In this document: in pieces, positions 1 to 5,904 of the stretch
Position numbering within the stretch: the stretch's first letter is position 1
Layout: the number at the start of each line of letters is the position of its first letter
DNA from: Acidobacteriota bacterium
GTDB taxonomy: Bacteria > Acidobacteriota > Terriglobia > Terriglobales > Acidobacteriaceae
Assembly (NCBI GenBank): GCA_021801945.1
Contig: JAKABE010000091.1
Coordinates: forward strand, 1-9,919
DNA length: 9,919 nucleotides
Direction: 5' to 3'
Program-made: the position numbers and the translations under genes
The notes under the pieces: model-generated
Told to the model about the DNA's origin: nothing
The model's input: the letters and a program-made list of their open reading frames with translations, nothing else
Database searches by the model: none

Positions 1-10
1 GTCTTTGTAA

Positions 11-80
11 GCAAATATTCTTTTTTCAGCGACTTACGCCGAGGCTAGTCGCGTAAATATCTGAAAAAACATATACTTGC
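11..80. repeat. Long imperfect AT-rich palindrome
   Basis: Bases 21-29 (TTTTTTCAG) pair with 61-69 (CTGAAAAAA). In the same register, 34-39 (TTACGC) pair with 51-56 (GCGTAA), leaving an 11-base loop and a 4x4 internal loop. The outer flanks add partial pairing with one bulge: GCAA at 11-14 against TTGC at 77-80, plus TAT against ATA. The T run lies on the 5' arm and the A run on the 3' arm, the reverse of an intrinsic terminator in either direction. It may be a DNA-level site (element end, operator or cruciform). Its function is unknown. Confidence 0.55.
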
Positions 81-105
81 TCACATTAATTAGAAAACAA
101 ATGAC

Positions 106-140
106 TTATGTGGCATTTTGTGGCGTTTTGCACCACATAA
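106..140. repeat. 8-bp dyad with a nested tandem decamer
   Basis: TTATGTGG at 106-113 is the exact reverse complement of CCACATAA at 133-140. Between the arms, GTGGCATTTT and GTGGCGTTTT form a near-perfect 10-base tandem. The dyad sits where AT-rich sequence gives way to GC-rich sequence. Dyad plus tandem would suit a protein-binding site such as a recombinase core or an operator, but nothing else in the window confirms this. Confidence 0.35.
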
Positions 141-403
141 TGTGCATTTGGACGACTTGGAAGACGCCCCTATCCGAGGCGATTTCGCGCTTGAAGATCG
201 CCATTTCGCCTACAAGGGCAGGGTAGCAACTTGGGAGGAAATTCCCGGCAATGTACGGATAGCGGGAGCGCTTTGGAGTGAAGGATTTGCAAGGGCGGGA
301 GGCGGAGAAGGGCTTGACAGCGAGGGTGAAGAATGGGAAGAGGGGATGCCGTGCAGTAGATTCCTGTTTTCTTGCAATGCGATTGCCCTGTCGGGAGATC
401 GGC

Positions 404-466
404 GGAGGACAAGGCGTTCTCCTCCTCTCTGCTAATCTGAAAGGTTTACCCGAAGTGGGAGGGGAG
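404..466 (+). promoter_or_regulatory. Possible alternative-fold leader controlling rbfA translation
   Basis: Two helices can form in this stretch but not together. Helix A pairs GGAGGA (404-409) with TCCTCC (420-425). Helix B pairs CTCCTCTC (422-429) with GAGGGGAG (459-466), which is the rbfA Shine-Dalgarno, over 8 pairs including one G-U. Bases 422-425 are shared, so A would free the ribosome site and B would hide it. RbfA is a cold-shock ribosome factor in E. coli, so temperature-sensitive control would make sense. Purine-rich and pyrimidine-rich tracts pair easily by chance, so this is a hypothesis. Confidence 0.25.
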
Positions 467-468
467 TC

Positions 469-894
469 ATGCCCGAGTACCGAGCGCGCAAGCATCACCA
501 GGACAGGGTTGCGGAAGCCCTCCGCGAGGAAATTGGCGCCATGATCGAGGGCGAGCTTTCCGACCCGCGCATCGACTTCTGCTACGTAAGCGAAGTGGCA
601 CTCAATCCCGGCGGCCGCGTGGCGCGTGTTTATGTGGCCGTGGACAACTCGGTCAAAGACGTCGCCAAGGCCGAGGAGAAGACCATCGCCGCCCTGGACG
701 CCGCAAAGGGACACATCCGCTACCAATTGAAGGAGCGCATGGGCGTCCGCTACGTGCCTGAGCTGATCTTTGTCGCTGACCGCTCCAGCCGTTTCCAGGC
801 GCGCATCGAAGAATTGATGGAACGCTCGCGCCGGCGCCAAAAAGCATCGTCGGAGCAGCCCAATAAGGAGGAGCAACCGGCTCCCCACGAATAG
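469..894 (+). CDS. rbfA: Ribosome-binding factor A (RbfA)
   Basis: A 30S subunit maturation factor that binds free small subunits in the cytoplasm and assists late 16S rRNA 5'-end processing. The 141-residue product has the normal length and family pattern: a basic start (MPEYRARKHHQDRVAEALRE), then LSDPRIDFCYVSEVALNPGG and RVARVYVAV, which form the KH-like core at roughly residues 25-60. VRYVPELIFVADRS and RIEELMERSRRR follow near residues 90-125, and the last ~18 residues are a charged variable tail. The ATG is set by a strong Shine-Dalgarno, GGGAGGGGAG (457-466), just upstream. The next reading unit, the nrnA remnant, begins four bases after the stop, the usual rbfA-nrnA neighbour order. 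The gene appears intact. Confidence 0.95.
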   Translation: MPEYRARKHHQDRVAEALREEIGAMIEGELSDPRIDFCYVSEVALNPGGRVARVYVAVDNSVKDVAKAEEKTIAALDAAKGHIRYQLKERMGVRYVPELIFVADRSSRFQARIEELMERSRRRQKASSEQPNKEEQPAPHE

Positions 895-898
895 CCGT

Positions 899-1828
899 AT
901 GAATCTCCACCTCAAGAAACCATCGCTTGATACCTCGGCGGCTGAACCCTAAGATCAGCAGGCGGGCGCAAAGATTTCAGCGTCCGTACATTCGGCAGGC
1001 AGTCCCGTCAATTCACTCCTGGAGGTGTTACGCGGGGCAAGCGACTTCTGGTCTGTTCCCATACCCGGCCGGATGGCGATGCCGTGGGCAGCATGTTGGC
1101 CCTCGGGATGCTTCTGGGACAGACGGGCAAGTGCGCCGACCTGGTAACGGCTGACCGCGTTCCGCTTCTGTACCGGCGTTTGCCGGGCGCCAACGGCGTG
1201 CGCTCCTCCTTGCGCATCGATGGCCACTACGATGCAGTCATCCTGCTGGAGTGTGATGGCCCGGACCGCACGCGCCTGCCCGGCCTGGAGGAGTTTTTCT
1301 CGATCAACATCGATCACCACATCAGCGGCCGTCCCTTCGCGCACTTGAACTGGATTGACTGCGGCACAGTCAGCGTGAGGGAACAGGTTCACCGCTTAGT
1401 ACGGGCTGCTGGAGCGAAGATTACGCCACAGATGGCTACCTGCCTCTACGCCACCATGCTCACTGACACGGGCGGCTTTTGTTACGGCTCGATCAATGCA
1501 TCAAGCTTCGCTCTGGCGTGGGGTCTGGTGCTCGCTGGCGTCGACCCGGCGCGGTGGCCCTGGACGTCTATTTCTCGATGCCTGCCTCGAAGGCGTCCAG
1601 GCCGCGGTCTTTCTGCGTGAACTGCCAGAGGGGCACATTCGCGTGAGCCTGCGCAGCCGGGGCGAGCTGAACGTGGCCGCGAGCGCCGAACGGATGGGCG
1701 GCGGCGGCCACAGAAACGCTGGCGGGTGCACGCTGGATGGACCTCTGGCGCGGGCGTGCGGTGCGATCCTGGCGGAGTTGCGCCATCTTCTGGTTGCTGG
1801 CAGCGAAAGATCCAGCAACATCCCTTGA
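899..1828 (+). pseudogene. nrnA: Decayed NrnA-type DHH phosphoesterase
   Basis: NrnA degrades short oligoribonucleotides (nanoRNA) and dephosphorylates pAp. The family motifs survive in pieces: HTRPDGDAVGS (metal-binding Asp motif, ~1060-1092), VILLECDGPDR (~1237-1269), IDHH (DHH motif 1312-1320), LTDTGGFCYGS (~1459-1491) and GGGGH of the DHHA1 domain (1697-1711). The frame is broken four ways. Reading from ATG 899, a TAA stop falls at 950-952. One base is missing near 1037-1040, between LLEVLRGA and KRLLVCSHTRPD. One base is missing near 1552-1555, between GVDPAR and VALDVYFSMPASK. Around 1590-1592 PASK jumps directly to GVQAAVFLRELPEG, which removes the DHH-to-DHHA1 linker, about 50 residues by comparison with family members from memory. 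No single frame could make a full enzyme. Sequencing error could explain the one-base gaps but not the deletion. Confidence 0.88.
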
Positions 1829-2138
1829 GATTCCGCGCCCATCTGTTAGCCTTGTCCCTGTTGGTAAACAGCGGCTGTCGAGCGTCTCACACGCTGGGAA
1901 GGGTGGCGTACCGGAGCGGCTTTGCTACACATATTACATAAAGCGGGGATCTTCTGGAGCCTGTTTCACCAACGGTTTCTGGTACTCGCCAGACTCCTGG
2001 ACAGCGGCTTGTTGGCGGCTTCGTTTGTAGGCGAATAGGCCGGCGATTGGCGTGGAAGCCGGCCTGCGAAGAGTTGAACCGTGCGCCTGAGTCGGGGCTG
2101 CAATGCCTTGGTCCTCGGCCGGTGGAGATGTGCTAAAA
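1829..2138. other. Non-coding gap between nrnA remnant and glycosyltransferase
   Basis: I see no convincing gene on either strand. A plus-strand open frame through 1737-2030 is mostly the DHHA1 region read out of frame. The only distinct element is the hairpin at 2037-2065. A short AT-rich patch at ~1922-1941 could hold a promoter for the glycosyltransferase, but I cannot assign -35 and -10 boxes. Given the decay of nrnA, part of this gap may be further eroded coding sequence. Confidence 0.5.
2037..2065. repeat. GC-rich hairpin ahead of the glycosyltransferase
   Basis: AGGCCGGC (2037-2044) is the exact reverse complement of GCCGGCCT (2058-2065), with a 13-base loop. No T run follows on either strand, so it is not a standard intrinsic terminator. 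It lies ~74 bases before the chosen start of the glycosyltransferase gene and would form in its leader if transcription starts upstream. Confidence 0.4.
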
Positions 2139-3935
2139 ATGGATTCTGCCTTGGAACCACTTGTCCCAGATCCGCCCAAATCCTGGCGCGGACGGCTACC
2201 TACCTGGGCCACAATCCGCGAGGTAGGCGTGTTTCTAGCCTTCACCATCTTCTTCCTCTTTTATGGAGTGACTCCCATCTTCGGCGGCGACGGCCTGGGC
2301 CTGGTAGGCGCTGATGAGCCCCGTTACGCACAGATTGCCCATGAGATGCTCCTCCGCTTCAACGCCGCCCGCACGCTCAGAGGCCGTCTGAGCGCATGTG
2401 TAACTCCCTATCTGTATGGCCACCCATGGCTGGAGAAACCTGCGCTCTATTACTGGCGGGCGATGGCCGTCTTTCGCGAGTTCGGATTTCACGACTGGAG
2501 TGCGCGCCTACCTTCGGTGACTTTTGCTTTCATCATGGCGGCCCTCATCTACCTGCACATGCGCAACTTCAGGCGCGGCGGCCACCTGGACGCCGCACTC
2601 ATCACCGTGGCCTGTGCCGGCATCATCGCCTTTGCCCGCGGCGCCTCCACCGATATGCAGATGGCGGCACCCTTAGCCATCGGCCTGCTTGGCTGGTACG
2701 CCTGGTACGAGACCGGCTCCAAGTTCTGGCTCTACGACATCTACTTCTTCACCGGCCTGGCCACACTGGCCAAAGGGCCGGTGGCGCCCTTTCTTGCCTT
2801 GCTTATCATCTCCGCCTTCGCATTTCTGCGCCGCGAGTGGCATGTATTAGGCCGCTCCTTTTGGTGGCCGGGAATGCTCCTCTACTTCGCCATCGTGCTC
2901 CCCTGGTTCTTGGCAGTACAGCATCAGAATCCCACGTTCTTCCACGACTTCTTTCTCCAACAGAACCTGGAACGCTTCGCCACCAATCGTTACCACCATA
3001 TCCAGCCCTTCTGGTACTACCTGGTGGTCGTGGTCCTTGGGTTGATGCCCTGGACCGTCGTGGCCCTGCGCGCGCTGATCGACGGCATTCAGACTTCCGT
3101 GGCGGAATGGCGACTGCGCCACACCCGCAAATCCCGGCCCGCTCCTAGCCGTCCCGGCGACGCCTTTCCTGAATTTCTGGTGCTTTGGGCGATTATTCCC
3201 ATCGCCTTTTTCTCGTTCTCGAAGTCCAAATTGCCGGGCTACATCCTACCTTCGCTTCCTCCGATTGCCATCCTCACGGGCGACTATCTTTTCCGTCGCA
3301 GAAAGGATGGGCTGAACCGGTGGATTCTACTGGGACACGCGTTCCTGTGTGGCATCTTGACCGTCAGCGTGTTGCTCACGCCGTGGTTTGTGGCTCACGG
3401 TGCCAAAATGCCCCCTCATCGCGCGCTTGCGGCTGCGCTCGTGTCCGCGATTGGCGCGACACTGCTGATCTTGGTTGTGGTCAAGGGCTTTGGAGTAGCG
3501 CGCTTGCGGTTTGTCACATGCTCGGTTGTGGTTGTTCTCATGCTCTTTCTCTACGGGGTGGGCCCGTTCTTCGGAATTCCCGCAATCACGGCTACCAAGC
3601 GAACCATCCGGTTGATTGACCGCACCTATTCTGCACGCCCGCTGGCAGCCCGGCTGGCCGCGTTTGCTCCGCCTGGCGAGGCAGTTGCCGTCTTCCGCGT
3701 GCGGCGCGACATCGAATACGGACTCTCGTTCTATCGCAACCACCAGGTGGTGAACTACGAAGAGAGCGGCGTGCCCGCCGGGCAGCACATCCTGGTGGCG
3801 CGGATGATCGGCAGCCACGGCGTAGACCTGCACACACAGGCCGCCCTGGAAGACGACCTTCAAGGCCGCCACTATGATCAGCTCTTCAGCTGGCCGGAGC
3901 GAGGACTGGAGATTTATCTGGTAGACAAGCGGTGA
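2139..3935 (+). CDS. Polytopic ArnT/GT39-type glycosyltransferase
   Basis: An inner-membrane GT-C fold enzyme of the ArnT/PMT superfamily. Members transfer a sugar from a polyprenyl-phosphate donor to lipid A, protein or another envelope acceptor; the acceptor cannot be read here. The 598-residue product has a cytoplasmic start and a first membrane segment at ~29-47. DEPRYA (59-64) carries the acidic pair expected of the catalytic first periplasmic loop. HPWLEKPALYYW (95-106), ARGASTDMQM (with D172), TLAKGP (209-214) and SKSKLPGYILP (361-371) are family hallmarks. About a dozen membrane segments follow one another, then a soluble C-terminal domain from ~residue 485. I chose ATG 2139 because GGTGGAG (2121-2127) lies 11 bases upstream; ATG 2103, in frame, has weaker support. 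Between DEPRYAQIAHEML and VTPYLYG there are about 16 residues (LRFNAARTLRGRLSAC), longer than the short link I recall in typical members. Confidence 0.88.
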   Translation: MDSALEPLVPDPPKSWRGRLPTWATIREVGVFLAFTIFFLFYGVTPIFGGDGLGLVGADEPRYAQIAHEMLLRFNAARTLRGRLSACVTPYLYGHPWLEKPALYYWRAMAVFREFGFHDWSARLPSVTFAFIMAALIYLHMRNFRRGGHLDAALITVACAGIIAFARGASTDMQMAAPLAIGLLGWYAWYETGSKFWLYDIYFFTGLATLAKGPVAPFLALLIISAFAFLRREWHVLGRSFWWPGMLLYFAIVLPWFLAVQHQNPTFFHDFFLQQNLERFATNRYHHIQPFWYYLVVVVLGLMPWTVVALRALIDGIQTSVAEWRLRHTRKSRPAPSRPGDAFPEFLVLWAIIPIAFFSFSKSKLPGYILPSLPPIAILTGDYLFRRRKDGLNRWILLGHAFLCGILTVSVLLTPWFVAHGAKMPPHRALAAALVSAIGATLLILVVVKGFGVARLRFVTCSVVVVLMLFLYGVGPFFGIPAITATKRTIRLIDRTYSARPLAARLAAFAPPGEAVAVFRVRRDIEYGLSFYRNHQVVNYEESGVPAGQHILVARMIGSHGVDLHTQAALEDDLQGRHYDQLFSWPERGLEIYLVDKR

Positions 3936-4234
3936 ATTGAGCCCATCGAATTGTCCTTCACGGCGGCGGACGCCCCTCTCCATGCTCCATAGAAATTGGA
4001 GAACCACCGTAGTTGCGCCGAGATGCGGCTGACGTCAACGTAACCGGAAAGTTTTCGGGTGGAACCGGAATAGGCTAAGCGGTTCTCAATCTGTTATATC
4101 TAGAAAACCAGGCGCGGCGGACTCGATTCTTAAGCGGATCCGCAAGCTCTGGCGCTGCCGGTTGTTCGGTTCTGTCCGATTCTCTCTTCCGGGCGCGAGC
4201 CAGTCAAAGCCGGCTCGATGGAATGGAGCGAAGC
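3936..4234. other. Non-coding gap with paired AACCGGAA repeats
   Basis: No gene is visible. The stretch holds two exact AACCGGAA copies at 4042-4049 and 4063-4070, 21 bases apart start to start (two helical turns), which could bind a regulator. It also has a short AT-rich patch (TTATAT, 4094-4099) with no matching -35 box. It presumably contains the promoter of the acetyltransferase gene and any 3' signal of the glycosyltransferase gene. I see no intrinsic terminator. Confidence 0.4.
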
Positions 4235-5272
4235 ATGGCCCTGGATGCCTCCTTCGAAATCCTCGATTTGCGGCACTTCGCGGCGTCCACGCTCTGCCCT
4301 GTGCTGGAAGCCGAAGGCGAGCTCTGGAAGCAACGCCTCCATTGGGACTACCGGCCCTCCGCTAAGCTCCTGATGCAGTACCTCGATAACCATATGCTTC
4401 CCGGATACGCAGCCTTGGCCTCGGACCACGTTGCCGGCTATGTATTTTGTGTCTATGAGGAAACCAAAGCCGTGATTGGCGATGTCTTTGCCATGCCCCT
4501 TCCCGCGGCCGGCCCGCCCCGCGGCTCCACTTCAGCTCGCCCCATCGAGGAAACCCTGCTCAAGCATCTCCTCGAGCTCCTGCTCAATTCGCCACAAGTT
4601 GACCGCATCGAAGCCCAATTGCTTCTCCATCCGGCCGGCTCTCATTCCGACACCTTCCGCGAGGCTGAGTTTCAGATCTACAGGCGGCATTTCATGGTAC
4701 AGCCTCTCCAGGGGCGTGGAAGCCCGCCCCCGGTCAACCTACCTAGCTCACTAATTCTGCGCGGCTGGCGTGACGACGATCTGGCACCCGCCGCGCGGCT
4801 CATCTGCGCAGCGTATAGCGGTCATCCTGACAGCCTGATCAACGACCAGTACTGCTCCGTCCACGGCTCCATGCGCTTTCTCAATAACATTGTGCGTTAC
4901 TCCGGCTGCGGGGCCTTCTGCGCCCCGGTTTCGCATGTGATCGTGGAACGGACCAGCCGCGAGTTTGCCGCCCTCATCCTCGGCTCGCGCGTCAGCGGTC
5001 AAAGCGGACACATTACCCAGGTCTGCGTTCATCCCGCCTATCGCCGGCGCGGGCTGGCCCGGCTTCTGCTCTCCGCGGTTGCCGCCGCCTTTGTGCGTCA
5101 GGGCGCCTCGGAAATCTCACTTACCGTGACCGAAGCCAACGCCAACGCCGTCAATCTCTATTTGAGCGAGGGTTACCATTGCGCGCACGTTTTCGACGCC
5201 GCTGTCTGGCAACGGAAGGACCTTGTTAGTGAAATGCGAAATCTGAGCGCAGAGGGTCTTAGGGCGCGATAA
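4235..5272 (+). CDS. Two-domain GNAT-family N-acetyltransferase
   Basis: Probable cytoplasmic acetyl-CoA-dependent acyltransferase of 345 residues; substrate unknown. The C-terminal half (about 176-335) is a clear GNAT domain. ITQVCVHPAYRRRGLARLLL (from I260) gives strand beta-4 and the acetyl-CoA pyrophosphate loop R-R-x-G-x-A at 271-275. ISLTVTEANANAVNLYLSEG then matches the later GNAT signature, where a residue stacks after the NAN-A-LY segment. The N-terminal half (1-160) is about as long and has GNAT-like spacing (GYVFCVYEE as a beta-4-like strand) but no cofactor loop, so this looks like a tandem GNAT with a degenerate first copy. ATG 4235 is chosen over ATG 4223 because TGGAG (4224-4228) sits six bases ahead. 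The 3' end overlaps a convergent minus-strand gene by 14 bases. Confidence 0.85.
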   Translation: MALDASFEILDLRHFAASTLCPVLEAEGELWKQRLHWDYRPSAKLLMQYLDNHMLPGYAALASDHVAGYVFCVYEETKAVIGDVFAMPLPAAGPPRGSTSARPIEETLLKHLLELLLNSPQVDRIEAQLLLHPAGSHSDTFREAEFQIYRRHFMVQPLQGRGSPPPVNLPSSLILRGWRDDDLAPAARLICAAYSGHPDSLINDQYCSVHGSMRFLNNIVRYSGCGAFCAPVSHVIVERTSREFAALILGSRVSGQSGHITQVCVHPAYRRRGLARLLLSAVAAAFVRQGASEISLTVTEANANAVNLYLSEGYHCAHVFDAAVWQRKDLVSEMRNLSAEGLRAR

Positions 5273-5438
5273 AGTACATCACCCAGCTGAGCACGATCGT
5301 CGAGCCCACGAAGAGCAGAAAGCAGTAAAGCCCGTAGCGGAACATCCTCCGCGGCGTCTCACGCATGGTAATGCCGAAGACCGTGGAAGCGAAGAGCGCG
5401 AAAAGGAGCACTGCCGTAAAGTGGGAAGGCTGAAGCAC
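5259..5438 (-). CDS. 59-aa two-helix membrane protein
   Basis: A small gene starting with GTG (5438-5436) and ending with TAA (5261-5259). The product has two hydrophobic helices: residues ~8-24 (FTAVLLFALFASTVFGI) and ~35-57 (YGLYCFLLFVGSTIVLSWV and on). A basic linker, MRETPRRMFR, lies between them, giving a hairpin topology. Support for a real gene is threefold. The start overlaps the last base of the upstream TAG stop, GGGGAG lies nine bases ahead of the GTG, and the sequence is a clean helix-loop-helix with no low complexity. Overlap with the DUF6677-like gene implies translational coupling. Function unknown; I recall similar short proteins from acidobacterial genomes but cannot confirm it. 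Confidence 0.75.
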   Translation of the reverse strand: MLQPSHFTAVLLFALFASTVFGITMRETPRRMFRYGLYCFLLFVGSTIVLSWVMYFIAP

Positions 5439-5848
5439 TACGATTTTCTCCCCGTGCGCAGATTATGGGCGTCCACGGCGGCGATCACGTTCAACAGCCC
5501 GGCCACCACGATGAACTTGGTGCCGTAATCCTGAGTAGTGATCCGCACCATGTACGCGCCCAGGCCCAGAGCGCGGCCCACAAAGAACAGCAACCCGTTG
5601 CCCAGGTCGCCAAGCAGCCCCAGCATCTCCAGAACGCTTTGCGCGCTGGTGTAGAGTTTGCCGTGCATGGCTAGGCCCAACGCGAACATAGCAATAATCG
5701 AGGCCGCCAGCAACGCCCCGCGCACCCACTTACCGAGCAGAAAATGGCCCGCGCCTGGCACCAGCCATCCCGCAATCAGAGGCAGATAAACGAACCCCGG
5801 CTGCGATTGCGCGCCTTCGGCAGTGGTCTTCTTAGGCTCAGTTGCCAT
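5438..5848 (-). CDS. DUF6677-like four-helix membrane protein
   Basis: A 136-residue inner-membrane protein of unknown function. After a ~19-residue polar start (MATEPKKTTAEGAQSQPG) come hydrophobic segments near 20-36, 43-61, 84-99 and 111-127. The conserved-looking features are PLIAGWLVPGAGHFLLGKW (23-41, with PGAGH at 31-35) and a C-terminal TTQDYGTKFIVVAGLLNVI followed by AAVDAHNLRTGRKS. I match this from memory to DUF6677, a family I associate with Acidobacteriota. The frame stays open upstream to 5947, into the M24 gene, but only the Met at 5848 begins a family-like N-terminus. Its AAGGA abuts the ATG with almost no spacing, so GTG 5869 (in frame) remains possible. It follows the M24 stop by 56 bases and its own stop overlaps the next start, consistent with one transcript. 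Confidence 0.75.
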   Translation of the reverse strand: MATEPKKTTAEGAQSQPGFVYLPLIAGWLVPGAGHFLLGKWVRGALLAASIIAMFALGLAMHGKLYTSAQSVLEMLGLLGDLGNGLLFFVGRALGLGAYMVRITTQDYGTKFIVVAGLLNVIAAVDAHNLRTGRKS

Positions 5849-5904
5849 TCCTTTCTGACTATACAGCACCGGCCCGCACGAGCTTCGCCCCGGCATTGCC
5901 TTTG

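Larger units (their letters stand above)
1..468. other. Gene-poor leader region, AT-rich at its left end
   Basis: No recognisable gene. The first ~120 bases are visibly AT-rich with A and T runs, while the rest of the window is GC-rich. They contain an imperfect palindrome (11-80) and a short dyad (106-140). From ~150 onward the composition becomes GC- and purine-rich and leads into the rbfA ribosome binding site. An open frame at 118-435 (+) encodes 105 residues, but it has no Shine-Dalgarno, no domain I know, and a low-complexity Gly/Glu/Arg-rich second half, so I do not call it a gene. The infB or nusA gene that often precedes rbfA is not visible here. Confidence 0.6.

Noticed and set aside
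11..80. Intrinsic transcription terminator
   Set aside because: The T run is on the 5' arm and the A run on the 3' arm on both strands, the opposite of terminator architecture.
314..319. TTGACA as a -35 box for rbfA
   Set aside because: No -10-like hexamer lies 16-18 bases downstream.
118..435. 105-residue open frame upstream of rbfA (+)
   Set aside because: No ribosome binding site and no recognisable motif; the second half is low-complexity Gly/Glu/Arg. It remains possible but unsupported.
865..873. AAGGAGGAG as a Shine-Dalgarno for nrnA
   Set aside because: It is ~25 bases before ATG 899, too far, and simply encodes the Lys-Glu-Glu stretch of the RbfA tail.
106..915. 269-residue open frame on the minus strand
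   Set aside because: It lies antisense to rbfA and its leader, is rich in Arg/His/Ala as expected of a shadow frame in GC-rich DNA, and shows no domain. RbfA on the other strand is unmistakable.
2037..2065. Terminator of the nrnA transcript
   Set aside because: The stem is strong, but no T run follows on either strand.
3327..4007. 226-residue open frame on the minus strand
   Set aside because: It is antisense to the C-terminal half of the glycosyltransferase and has no membrane segments or known motifs.
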